From NCBI RefSeq assembly GCF_947241125.1, contig NZ_OX365700.1, forward strand, positions 4,667,962 to 4,731,961: 64,000 bases of DNA, read 5' to 3'. Both the position numbers and the translations under genes were made by a program. Within the stretch, counting starts at the first letter, position 1, and every line of letters starts with the position of its first letter. This DNA is from Nitrospira tepida. GTDB lineage: Bacteria; Nitrospirota; Nitrospiria; Nitrospirales; Nitrospiraceae. Of this stretch, positions 18,070 to 26,784 are shown piece after piece. The notes under the pieces were generated by a model. It worked only from the letters and a program-made list of their open reading frames with translations, was not told the origin of the DNA and ran no database searches.

Positions 18070-18570
18070 TTAGTCGATCTTCTGATCGGGGCGGCTTGGA
18101 GCAAGGATCAGGTCCACATCCTTCGTCCCCAACCTCGCCCGGTCCACCCACGGCCGATATTCCGCCCCTTTGTCTCCGTAGGTATCGATCACGCGCTGAT
18201 AGGTCCCTTTCGCCTGATCATACCGCTTGGTGGCAGCCAGGTAGCGCCCGAGGTTGAGCCAATTGTCGATCGCTGTCTGGTTGGCTGTCTTGATCAAGGA
18301 CCATTCCCGCACCTTTTGATTGCTGTCCATCGACGAAGCCCGCTTGACCAGCCCCTGTTCCATTTCGCGAGCGAGCCCTTCGATCTGCTCGTTTTCCGAG
18401 ACGGCGGCCGCGATCCGGCCCTGCTCCAGGCTTTGATAAAAGGCCTCCGTGTGCCCCTTGATGATGTCTGCCCGCTGTTGGTAGATGTCTTTGGCACAGC
18501 CGGCGGAGCCCACTGCGAGCAAGATGAGCAGAGCAGCAAGGCGGGGTATCTGATGCACTGGGCGAGACAT
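18070..18570 (-). CDS. Predicted lipoprotein with TPR-like helices
   Basis: A 166-residue protein with a signal peptide and lipobox LLILLAVGSAGC (Cys25). The mature region is helical, with a TPR-like unit AIDNWLNLGRYLAATKRYDQAKGTYQRVIDTY. Likely anchored in the outer or inner membrane as a scaffold. It is convergent with the AsmA-like gene (48 bases between the ends). Confidence 0.7.
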   Translation of the reverse strand: MSRPVHQIPRLAALLILLAVGSAGCAKDIYQQRADIIKGHTEAFYQSLEQGRIAAAVSENEQIEGLAREMEQGLVKRASSMDSNQKVREWSLIKTANQTAIDNWLNLGRYLAATKRYDQAKGTYQRVIDTYGDKGAEYRPWVDRARLGTKDVDLILAPSRPDQKID

Positions 18571-18625
18571 GGGCTGATTATAGCATCGTAGAGGCCCAAG
18601 AACTGAGTTGCCTGCTCGGTTGACG

Positions 18626-18946
18626 ATGATTCCTCATGAACTCACGCCCCGCCAGCGCCTCATGGACCTATTGGTCGGGGCACGACTGTCCTCACGCCAG
18701 CTTGCAGAACGGCTGGGACTTCCGGAACGACAGGTAGAGGAACACCTTGAGCATGTGATCCGATCGCTGGCCCGAGACCCCGCACGGGCTTTCCTGTTGG
18801 AACCATCCGAATGTCTGGATTGCGGATTTATCTTCCGAAACCGCCGAAAGGTCACGAAACCAAGCCGTTGCCCTCGCTGCCGGAGTGAATCCATTTCGCC
18901 ACCCCGGTACGGGATACGGGTGCGCACCAACCGGTCAGACGCATGA
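18626..18946 (+). CDS. HTH plus zinc-ribbon transcriptional regulator
   Basis: A 106-residue predicted regulator. Residues about 5-50 form a winged-helix-type HTH (LTPRQRLMDLLVGARLSSRQLAERLGLPERQVEEHLEHVIRSL). The second half has a zinc ribbon CLDCGFIFRNRRKVTKPSRCPRCRSESI. This HTH-Zn ribbon fusion corresponds to a known family of predicted regulators (COG3357-like). A start six codons upstream is possible; neither has an obvious Shine-Dalgarno. The target is not deducible. Confidence 0.82.
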   Translation: MIPHELTPRQRLMDLLVGARLSSRQLAERLGLPERQVEEHLEHVIRSLARDPARAFLLEPSECLDCGFIFRNRRKVTKPSRCPRCRSESISPPRYGIRVRTNRSDA

Positions 18947-19122
18947 GCCACTGGCCAAGACACAGGCGGTGGTTGACCTCATAAACCGATCCTCTCCCGT
19001 TGATCCCCATCATTCCAACGGGTCAGCCCTCCGAATGGTCTGCCCGAACCTAACCGCCAGAAAGCCGGGCGTTTGCTATAGTTGGAAGCGGTTATCGAAT
19101 AGGTCCTTTCTTTCGATCCGCG

Positions 19123-20685
19123 ATGCCCTTCAGCCTGCCTCATCTGTCCTGGACCGAGGTGAAACGGGATCTGGTTGCCTCCGTCGTCGTGTTCCTGGTT
19201 GCCCTGCCGTTGTGCATGGGAATCGCGGTCGCGTCGGGAGCGCCTCCTGCAGCCGGCATTATCACGGGCATCGTCGGCGGTCTGGTCGTCGGATGTCTGG
19301 CCGGCAGTCCGCTTCAGGTCAGCGGCCCGGCCGCCGGCCTGACCGTGATCGTGTGGGAACTGATTCACGAGCACGGCATGGAGCGATTGGCGATCGTCAT
19401 CATGTTGGCGGGAATCATCCAGATCAAATGGGCGTGGCTTCAACTCGGGCAATGGTTTCGAGCCGTATCCCCGTCGGTGATTCACGGCATGTTAGCCGGG
19501 ATCGGTGTGCTGATCTTTGCGAGCCAGTTTCATGTCATGATCGACGATACCCCAAAGGGATCGGGCCTGGATAATCTCCTCACCCTCCCATCGGCGGTCT
19601 GGAAGGGACTCGTGGCCGACGACGCCACGCCCATGAATCATCACCTGGCGGCCCGCATCGGCGTCCTCACCATCACCGGCCTGGTGGCGTGGAATCTCAT
19701 GGCCCGAGGCCCATTGCTGGCGCTTCCGGCCGTGCTCGTGGGCGTGTCCATCGCGACCGGCACGACGCTCGTGCTGGGCCTTGACATCAACCATGTCAAG
19801 GTTCGCGATGATCTTCTATCGGTCATTCATCTCCCGACCTCCGCTCAATTCGCCCACATGCTGGACACCTCGATGCTGGCGGAGGCCCTGGCGCTCGCCG
19901 CCATCGCCAGCGTGGAAACCCTGCTGTCGGCGACCGCGGTGGACCAACTCCACAGGGGACCACGAACCCGCTACAACCGCGAGCTGTTCGCTCAAGGGGT
20001 CGGGAACGTGCTCTGTGGCCTCCTGGGCGCCTTGCCCGTGACCGGCGTCATCGTCAGGAGCGCAGCCAACGTACAGGCGGGCGCTCGGACGCGCGCCTCG
20101 ACTGTGTGTCACGGTCTGTGGTTGCTGTTGTTCGTCGCCTTTCTCCCGTTCATCTTGCGGTCGATCCCCACGGCGAGCTTGGGCGCTGTCCTCGTCTTTA
20201 CCGGGTATAAGCTGGTCAACCCTCAGGCGATCCGCGATCTGGCCCGTCACGGACGGGACGAAGTGCTGATCTATATGGGCACGCTCGTCACGATCGTCAC
20301 GACGAATCTCTTGACGGGCGTGCTGGTTGGGATCGGCTTGACCGTCGCCAAACTGATCTACACCACCCAGAATCTGAACAGCTATTATGCCCATGATCGA
20401 GATGGACGCTTTGCGCTTCATCTGGAAGGTGTCGCGACATTCGTGAGCCTGCCGAAACTGGCCTCCTCCTTGGAGATGATTCCTCCCCATGCCGACGTCG
20501 TCATTCGCACCGAATCGCTCGTCCACATCGATCACGCGTGCCTCAACCTGCTCGAGAACTGGCGGACATTGCACGAGACCACGGGAGGCCACGTGAGCAT
20601 CGATTGGGATCAGCTTCGGCAACAATCCGATCATCGATCGCCGACCGCTGGCCGCCGGGAACCAGCCCGGGACCAGGCCGCCTGA
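19123..20685 (+). CDS. SulP-family inorganic anion transporter
   Basis: A 520-residue membrane transporter with the SulP/SLC26 layout: about 12-14 hydrophobic segments starting LVASVVVFLVALPLCMGIAVASGAPPAAGIITGIVGG, the conserved SGPAAGLTVIV, then ALAAIASVETLLSATAVDQ, and a short C-terminal STAS-like domain (about 430-500). Substrates in the family include sulfate, bicarbonate and dicarboxylates; the GIAVASGAPPAAGI type is seen in many putative bicarbonate or sulfate carriers. Bicarbonate is possible given the DAB operon in the same window, but this is only inference. A TATAGT at 19077-19082 might be the -10. Confidence 0.85.
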   Translation: MPFSLPHLSWTEVKRDLVASVVVFLVALPLCMGIAVASGAPPAAGIITGIVGGLVVGCLAGSPLQVSGPAAGLTVIVWELIHEHGMERLAIVIMLAGIIQIKWAWLQLGQWFRAVSPSVIHGMLAGIGVLIFASQFHVMIDDTPKGSGLDNLLTLPSAVWKGLVADDATPMNHHLAARIGVLTITGLVAWNLMARGPLLALPAVLVGVSIATGTTLVLGLDINHVKVRDDLLSVIHLPTSAQFAHMLDTSMLAEALALAAIASVETLLSATAVDQLHRGPRTRYNRELFAQGVGNVLCGLLGALPVTGVIVRSAANVQAGARTRASTVCHGLWLLLFVAFLPFILRSIPTASLGAVLVFTGYKLVNPQAIRDLARHGRDEVLIYMGTLVTIVTTNLLTGVLVGIGLTVAKLIYTTQNLNSYYAHDRDGRFALHLEGVATFVSLPKLASSLEMIPPHADVVIRTESLVHIDHACLNLLENWRTLHETTGGHVSIDWDQLRQQSDHRSPTAGRREPARDQAA

Positions 20686-20778
20686 CCCCGTACTGCCGAT
20701 CCCTGCCCTTGGCTTTCAACTGGAAGCGAATCGGCTACGCCAGTACAATGACGCAGCCTGATCAGGAGGTTCGTCGCG

Positions 20779-21000
20779 ATGACGCTGTATGGCTTCCTCT
20801 TCTGCATGCTGGCCCTGCTGGCAGCAGGCTGTTCCAGTCAAGATCCAAGCGATCTCTTCGCCACAGCCCAATTTGAAGAGCGGCAGAACAATCGGGAGCA
20901 TGCCATGCAATTGTATGAGCAGATCATCAAAGACCATCCACAAAGCGAGGTGGCTCAACGAGCGCGTCAACGGCTTGAAGAATTGCATGGCCGCAAATAA
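20779..21000 (+). CDS. Small TPR-type lipoprotein
   Basis: A 73-residue protein with signal peptide and lipobox LLAAGCSSQ (Cys18), then about one tetratricopeptide-like unit: ATAQFEERQNNREHAMQLYEQIIKDHPQSEVAQRARQRLEEL. This resembles the N-terminal part of YbgF/BamD-type scaffolds. A CAGGAGG lies 11 bases before the ATG, a good ribosome site. Confidence 0.75.
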   Translation: MTLYGFLFCMLALLAAGCSSQDPSDLFATAQFEERQNNREHAMQLYEQIIKDHPQSEVAQRARQRLEELHGRK

Positions 21001-21143
21001 TCCCAGCTTGCTTCTCTCTGAATAACGTCATCTTCGATTGTTTCCGAGATGACAGCACAAACGGGTTCGGAACCAGTCCGCTGTTCTCACTTCCGCGAAG
21101 GCATTGTCCTCATTCTTCGATCACACACGCGAATCGCCTGTCC

Positions 21144-22502
21144 ATGCCGGTCACCGAGTCCCCTCACACGAGACAAGTTGGTTGGTTCACGGCTGCTTGC
21201 CTCCTGATCAGTAATATGATCGGCGGGGGCATCTTTACCACGACCGGGTTCTTGGCGCGGGACCTTGGGGATCCACCGGCAATCCTCTTCCTGTGGATAG
21301 TGGGAGCAGCGGTTTCGCTTGCCGGAGCTCTTTGTTATGCCGAGCTGGGTACTGTGTTTCCACAGGCAGGCGGCGACTATGTCTACCTTCGCGAGGCCTA
21401 TGGGCCTCTACCCGCCTTTCTCAGCGGCTGGACCTCGTTCACCGTGGGGTTCGGGGCGGCGATTGCCGCATCGGCCGTCAGCTTCGCGACCTATCTGGTT
21501 CGGGCCCTCCCGCTGACGGGACTCGATTCCGGGTGGATCACGGGGCTTGCCCTTGCCCTCGTCTGGAGCCTGACTGCAGTCCACGGGGTGGGACTTCAAG
21601 CGGGCGGGCGGCTCCAACAAACGCTCACCACAATAAAGGTTCTGTCCATTGCCGGTCTGATCCTAGGTGGATTGCTCTTTGGAAAGGGGAGCTGGGGCCA
21701 TCTCCAAACATCACCGGATGCGCCAGGTGTACACGGCGGCGTCCTCGTCGCCTCGTTTGTCTTTGTATTCTATACCTACCTGGGATGGAACGTGGCCGGA
21801 TACATTGCGGGAGAAATCCGCGATCCCGTTCGGACTCTACCGCGGATCATGATCGGAGGGACGCTCTTCGTAGGGGTGGTTTACCTTTGCCTCAATCTCC
21901 TCTATTTCTTCGCCCTGCCGGTCGATCGGCTCGGTGAACCCCCGTTGCTCCCTGTGGCGGAAAAGGCAGCTACAGCCCTCTGGGGCTCCAGGGGAGCCTT
22001 CTTCGCGGCGCTCTTGCTGGCCATCTCCATTGCGGGAGCGGTCAGCGCCATGGTCTGGGCCGGCCCCCGCGTCTATTGGGCCATGGCTGTCGATGGCGCA
22101 CTCCTTCCCTGGTTCGGCGTGCGGCACCAGGGGACGGGGATTCCCGTTCGATCGATGGTCTTGCAGAGCACATGGGTTTCGTTCCTCATCCTTACGAGCA
22201 CGTTTGAGCAACTTGTCGTCTATGGAGGACTCGTCTTAGCCGGGTTCAGCGCGCTGACCATCGCCGCAGTGATGTTGCTGCGCCGCCGCCGCCCGGAATT
22301 GACAAGACCGTTCCGAGTGCCCCTATATCCCTTCCTCCCAATCCTGGTGATCCTGGTCTTGCTGACCCTCATCGCTCACAGTCTCTTTCACCGTCCAGGA
22401 GAGTCGCTGATGGGTTTGCTTACCGTGATGATCGGTGTGCCATTGTACTGGCTGATGGGGAGACGGACGAAACGCGAGCGGTCAGCCGACTCTTATCAGT
22501 AA
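21144..22502 (+). CDS. APC-family amino acid permease
   Basis: A 452-residue transporter with about 12 hydrophobic segments. The APC-superfamily signature SNMIGGGIFTTTGFLARDLG is in the first helix, and ALCYAELGTVFPQAGGDYVYLREAYG and FYTYLGWNVAGYIAGEIRDPVRTLPRIMIGG follow, as in amino acid/polyamine permeases. Substrate cannot be read. The start has no strong Shine-Dalgarno. The gene stands alone between a lipoprotein gene and a convergent lytic transglycosylase. Confidence 0.88.
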   Translation: MPVTESPHTRQVGWFTAACLLISNMIGGGIFTTTGFLARDLGDPPAILFLWIVGAAVSLAGALCYAELGTVFPQAGGDYVYLREAYGPLPAFLSGWTSFTVGFGAAIAASAVSFATYLVRALPLTGLDSGWITGLALALVWSLTAVHGVGLQAGGRLQQTLTTIKVLSIAGLILGGLLFGKGSWGHLQTSPDAPGVHGGVLVASFVFVFYTYLGWNVAGYIAGEIRDPVRTLPRIMIGGTLFVGVVYLCLNLLYFFALPVDRLGEPPLLPVAEKAATALWGSRGAFFAALLLAISIAGAVSAMVWAGPRVYWAMAVDGALLPWFGVRHQGTGIPVRSMVLQSTWVSFLILTSTFEQLVVYGGLVLAGFSALTIAAVMLLRRRRPELTRPFRVPLYPFLPILVILVLLTLIAHSLFHRPGESLMGLLTVMIGVPLYWLMGRRTKRERSADSYQ

Positions 22503-22556
22503 CCAAAAGACATAGCGTTATACACCATCCACGGCCCGCTTATCGACGACGGCTGG

Positions 22557-23234
22557 TTAATACATCCGTCTTACGCCTTCCGAAAGACGCTTCCCTGTTT
22601 TGAATGTGCGGTAATAGAAAAGGACCTTTTCCACGTACATCTGAGTTTCCTGGATTGCGGGGATTTGATAGTGATTTCGTTTCACGCGGTGTTCTCCGGC
22701 ATTGTACGCTGCCAGCGCGAGCGACAGGTTGCCGTCAAACCGGTCGATTAAATAGCGAAGATGCTTCGCCCCGCCGCGAATGTTCTCAACCGGGTTGAAA
22801 GGGTCCCGCACGTTCAATGCCGCGGCCGTCCGAGGCATCAATTGCATCAGACCGAGGGCGCCGGCGGGAGAAACCGCGAGCGGGTCAAACCCCGACTCCG
22901 CTTGAATGACCGCCCGGATAAGCGCTTGGGGTAAGTGGTGCTCGCGCGCGAACCACCGAATCGCTTGATTGAGTTCCCGCTCGGACATTCGACCGCCGCG
23001 CCCAACGCTGCCGTTCTGCAGGCTAGCGTTTTTATGACGATCGTGCCGGACATTCTCTTCGGGAAAAGAGGACGTCAGCCTGGAACCCAGATGGTCATGA
23101 GAACCGCAGACCTCACTCGTGGCAGCCGGTGGCAGCAGGATGACCAGCGCCATCATTGCCATCGGAAAAAGAGTCTGAGCCAGCGCATGGTGGATTCTCG
23201 TGGCGTAGCCGGTTGGATGTGGGATGATTCGCAT
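22557..23234 (-). CDS. Lytic transglycosylase (SLT domain)
   Basis: A 225-residue exported peptidoglycan lytic transglycosylase. A signal peptide is present (LAQTLFPMAMMALVILLPPAATS), then a linker, then the SLT domain: LIRAVIQAESGFDPLAVSPAGALGLMQLMPRTA with the catalytic Glu in ESGF, GGAKHLRYLIDRF, ALAAYNAGE and YVEKVLFYY. It cleaves the MurNAc-GlcNAc bond, releasing anhydromuropeptides. The ATG is supported by GGGAGG upstream. Confidence 0.9.
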   Translation of the reverse strand: MRIIPHPTGYATRIHHALAQTLFPMAMMALVILLPPAATSEVCGSHDHLGSRLTSSFPEENVRHDRHKNASLQNGSVGRGGRMSERELNQAIRWFAREHHLPQALIRAVIQAESGFDPLAVSPAGALGLMQLMPRTAAALNVRDPFNPVENIRGGAKHLRYLIDRFDGNLSLALAAYNAGEHRVKRNHYQIPAIQETQMYVEKVLFYYRTFKTGKRLSEGVRRMY

Positions 23235-23570
23235 AGCTTCCTCCCGGAGATCGCCGAGCCGGCGATTCTCACCGCATCGTGTGCACGGTCAGCCTTGTCA
23301 TAGAACAGGATTCGTGCCGGTCATGGGAGACCTGGCACATCCACACAGTGCCACGAAATCCAGGACTTAGATAGGGTTACGACGTCCCCTGTTAGGAGGG
23401 AGGAATGGAAGAGGACTGACGTCTTTTGTTTGGTGAGATCGCAAATCGCGCTGTCCCTCGAAAGGAGGGAGGCCTCATCGGCCCTCTGACCGTCCACGGC
23501 TCCACGCTATTTCGATGAAAGCCGCCTCTGAACTGGACGCGCTCAAGGCCGGCTCGAGTCGGGGGTCTCG
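23235..23570. other. Gene-poor spacer
   Basis: About 335 bases between the lytic transglycosylase start and the end of the YihY-type gene. Two similar purine tracts (GGAGGGAGG near 23396 and 23464) occur but no credible ORF follows. I see no RNA gene. Confidence 0.4.
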
Positions 23571-24956
23571 TCACGGTTCACGAATGACGGTCTGCCCGAG
23601 CGGGCTGGACGGAACCCGGGCTGATTCGGCGGGACAAATCTTGCCGGCCAGATTATAGAGGGTGAGTCCGGACAGCGCACGAGCTGCCGCATCGTCCCGA
23701 TGTCGAATAACGTCGTCGATAGCATCACCCAAATGCGAGACTCTGGACAACCCGGCTGATTTCTCTCGCAAGATATCCAAGATGGTCTGAATGCCGATCA
23801 GTTCCGGCGGCCGCATGAGGACGAGTGCCTTCGAATCTTCCAGACGCCCGACCAATCCCGATGATCGTAGTTCCTCGACAAGGTCCTCCACGATCGAGAG
23901 AGGGACGCCCACGTCAGCCGCCAGTTCATCGAGCGTGGCGGGGGACACTCCGCTGATCGCTCGAGTGGCCATGGTCGCCAGAAGCCGAAGAGTTGTCCGC
24001 TCGCGGAAGGCATGCGTCCCCTGTCTCCAAAGGTAATGCGCTTCATACGCACGCGGGTGCTGATGGAAATAGGCCACTTGCGCCCCGATGAGGATGATCA
24101 ACCACCCCACATACAACCACAACAAGAACAGGATCATGATCGCGAAACCGGAATAAATGGCGCTGTATTTGGAAGAGCCAGCCACAAACGCCGCGAATCC
24201 TTCGCCTGCCAACCCCCAGAGGAGCGATGCCGCCGCCCCTCCGACACAAGCCGACCACGTTCGGACATCCGCGTATGGAATGAACTTGTAGAAGAACGTA
24301 AAGACCCCCCACAGGATCAGGAAGGGAAGGTACTCGGCGATCCACACCAACACAAAGCCCAATGGTTGAAGGTCCAGAATCCGCTGAATGAGCGCGTGAT
24401 TCTGAATGGAAGCCAACAAACCGAACGCGGTGACAATCAGGACGGGACCCACGAGCACGACGCTGAGGTAGTCCGTGAACTTCCTTGTCCAGGAGCGCCC
24501 TCGTCGCACGTTCCAAATCGCATTGAACGTCTGTTCGATTTTGTCGATCAAGGAATAAGTCGTATAGAACAAGCCCGCCACCCCGACGATGCCGAGCACG
24601 CCGACCTTGAGATTGTTGACGAATCCCACGACGCGGGAGGTGATCTCTCTCCCGCTCGGTCCGAGCGGCTCAAGCGCCTGGCTCAGTAAGGGTTCGACCT
24701 GTTGGTGCACACCGAACGCTTTCAAGACCGACACCGTCACGGCGAGGAACGGAACCAACGATAAGAGCGTGGTGTAGACTAAACCCGCGGCCCGCGCATC
24801 CAATAGGCGGCGGCGGAATTCCCAAGCTACGGCGCTGATCAGCCGAAGCGCCGACAGGCCAACCCGTTGCCATTTCGGCAAGTGGGTCAGATCAAGGGTC
24901 CAGAGATCATGAGAGAGAAATTGTTCAAGGCGTTGGAGATTCACAAGCTTACCCAA
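23571..24956 (-). CDS. YihY/BrkB-family membrane protein with C-terminal winged helix
   Basis: A 461-residue inner-membrane protein of the YihY/UPF0761 family, which databases list as virulence factor BrkB-like (formerly mislabelled RNase BN). Six or so membrane helices run from RAAGLVYTTLLSLVPFLAVTVSVLKAFG to about residue 290. The final 150 residues hold a winged-helix segment (LDELAADVGVPLSIVEDLVEELRSSGLVGRL) seen in longer members. No enzymatic role is firm. The start is doubtful: a TTG at 24956 or GTG at 24944, both with poor ribosome sites. Confidence 0.85.
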   Translation of the reverse strand: MGKLVNLQRLEQFLSHDLWTLDLTHLPKWQRVGLSALRLISAVAWEFRRRLLDARAAGLVYTTLLSLVPFLAVTVSVLKAFGVHQQVEPLLSQALEPLGPSGREITSRVVGFVNNLKVGVLGIVGVAGLFYTTYSLIDKIEQTFNAIWNVRRGRSWTRKFTDYLSVVLVGPVLIVTAFGLLASIQNHALIQRILDLQPLGFVLVWIAEYLPFLILWGVFTFFYKFIPYADVRTWSACVGGAAASLLWGLAGEGFAAFVAGSSKYSAIYSGFAIMILFLLWLYVGWLIILIGAQVAYFHQHPRAYEAHYLWRQGTHAFRERTTLRLLATMATRAISGVSPATLDELAADVGVPLSIVEDLVEELRSSGLVGRLEDSKALVLMRPPELIGIQTILDILREKSAGLSRVSHLGDAIDDVIRHRDDAAARALSGLTLYNLAGKICPAESARVPSSPLGQTVIREP

Positions 24957-25234
24957 CCGTCACGGCATAAGGCCGTATTCTGTTGAAAAATCAACGCAAA
25001 CTGCAGCTCCCTTCCTGAGTGAGAATACCACCCTGTATCGACAGGTCCGTGCTCTCCAGACCCCGACCGGTCAGCCGTCGCGCCCCTCCAAAGAAGAATG
25101 GTATCGGCTTCGCTCCGGTGGATAAAGTGGCGCAGGGAAGCGGCAACACCAACGTCGCGCCGGGTGCTGAGCCTGATGCTCAATCTGTCCTTCTCCCTAG
25201 TCCGTTGGTCCCACTCCTGATCTGGAGGTGCGGT

Positions 25235-25795
25235 ATGCGCTCCATACAGCTCATGGTTGCTCTGCTTGTAACGGGGACGCTCGCTATCCCCGTTTTCGCC
25301 GATGAGCCACGACCTGCCGACCCGCTAGGAATGTGGGAGTGCTCGCAAACAGGAGCGGTCACACTTTACACAAATCGCGAACGAGAGGGATGCCGAAAGC
25401 TCGAGTTAAAACCGCTCTCCGTTGTGCCACCCATGCCGGAATTGCCCGCCAATCTTCTGCAACCCACGGTGCCGGCTTTCGACATCGACCAGGTGCCTCA
25501 AATTTCTCCGCCCGCTCCGGCGCACAGCCGCACGGTGCCTGATTGGGCCAAAGGCTGGTATGCGAACAATACGTCGGACGCGTCCGTACAATCAGAAGTT
25601 TGTTCCCTGTATTCCGAATGGCTGCAACTCGTCCAACGGACGCGAGGAGGGTTCTTCTTTGGGAACGATCCGTCGTACGGCACCGATCCGTCCGGACGAA
25701 ACTACTTACCGACCAACCCATTTTGGGACAATGCACGGTATTTTGCATTGGCGAGAATTTTCGGAGCCGGTTTCGTTCCGATCGGTTGTCTCTAA
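25235..25795 (+). CDS. Exported protein of unknown function
   Basis: A 186-residue protein with a clear signal peptide (IQLMVALLVTGTLAIPVFA-DE). The mature part begins DPLGMWECSQTGAVTLYTNREREGC, resembling the DUF4124-like pattern (YKWxDxxGxxxYT), followed by a proline-rich stretch and an aromatic C-terminal region with Cys residues. No family assigned beyond that. GGAGG nine bases before the ATG supports the start at 25235 over longer frames. Confidence 0.62.
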   Translation: MRSIQLMVALLVTGTLAIPVFADEPRPADPLGMWECSQTGAVTLYTNREREGCRKLELKPLSVVPPMPELPANLLQPTVPAFDIDQVPQISPPAPAHSRTVPDWAKGWYANNTSDASVQSEVCSLYSEWLQLVQRTRGGFFFGNDPSYGTDPSGRNYLPTNPFWDNARYFALARIFGAGFVPIGCL

Positions 25796-26108
25796 ACCGT
25801 TCGCTTCGGACAGAACCGACCTCCCACAGTAATGAACTGCACGACTCAGTTGAGCAGCAAGCACCTGCCAGTTCGTATACTCGATCTTCTCGTTCGGTCC
25901 GCCTTTGCCGTGCGAAAGCGGCGCCCGTTTCGTTATCGCCTGCGCGTGACCGTGGATGGGTGCGCGCGGTCTACCAACCACCACGCGCATGGTCTTCTGT
26001 GGCTCATGTTGTCAAGCCACGCAAGGCTGTGCTAGCCTCGCAATACGGAGTTCCACACGGGCTTCTGGGGATCCGGCAGGCTTCGTCACCGCAAAAGGAC
26101 CGCCGCTC
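25796..26108. other. Gene-poor spacer
   Basis: About 310 bases with no convincing gene. GTGACCGTGGAT near 25948 also occurs near 26831, just inside the left end of the IS256-type element, with related flanking text (CAACCACCAC). It might be an IS remnant, but the similarity is short. Confidence 0.35.
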
Positions 26109-26654
26109 GTGCTTCACTGGCTCTTGAACTTGCTCCGCCAATACGTTCACCGAGATCCTCTCCCCTTCCTGACTAAACAAGGGCTCGTCGTCGGAAAGCA
26201 TTTCATGATGCTGGAAGATGTCGTCATCGACCCGAGCCACTGCTGGCTGGTTACGATAGGGGATGAGGTCACGTTGGCCCCCCGGGTTCATATTTTGGCG
26301 CACGACGCCAGCACAAAACGCCACTTAAATTACACTCGTCTTGGGAAAGTCACGATCGGCAACCGAGTGTTCATCGGCGCCTCGACGTTGATTTTACCCG
26401 GTGTAACGATTGGTTCTGATGTCGTTGTAGGCGCCGGGAGCGTTGTCACCCATGATGTGCCGTCCGGAGTGGTCGTTGCGGGCAATCCGGCACGAGTCAT
26501 CGGCTCACTCGAAGATTTTCTCGCTCGGCGGAAATCGGAAATGGAGACAAGCCCGTTATTCGGGGACGAATATACCATTCGTGGAAATGTTTCAGACGCC
26601 ATGAAAGCAGACATGGTCAAACTGATAAAAGGCCGGTATGCCTACGTCAGTTAG
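26109..26654 (+). CDS. Hexapeptide-repeat acetyltransferase
   Basis: A 181-residue acyltransferase with left-handed beta-helix hexapeptide repeats: [52 protein letters not shown], the maltose O-acetyltransferase (LbH_MAT-like) C-terminal signature. Such enzymes acetylate sugars or lipopolysaccharide. [13 protein letters not shown] carries the likely catalytic His. I choose the GTG at 26109, preceded by AAAAGGA, over an upstream ATG that would add an unlikely 51-residue leader. It may be linked to surface polysaccharide modification. Confidence 0.82.
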   Translation: MLHWLLNLLRQYVHRDPLPFLTKQGLVVGKHFMMLEDVVIDPSHCWLVTIGDEVTLAPRVHILAHDASTKRHLNYTRLGKVTIGNRVFIGASTLILPGVTIGSDVVVGAGSVVTHDVPSGVVVAGNPARVIGSLEDFLARRKSEMETSPLFGDEYTIRGNVSDAMKADMVKLIKGRYAYVS

Positions 26655-26784
26655 CGTTTCTGGTCGTGATGCGGCGGCGCCCTTTTCGGTCTTATTGGCC
26701 ACACACTGAAGTCACATAACTTCACGTGCCTTGCTTCCCGGAATCGTATTCCGACTGTTACGCGCGAGACAGAGGGTGTGCCAG

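Noticed and set aside
25940..25990. GTGACCGTGGAT with CAACCACCAC, similar to text just inside the left end of the IS256-type element
   Set aside because: Only short matches, no inverted repeat or transposase remnant nearby.
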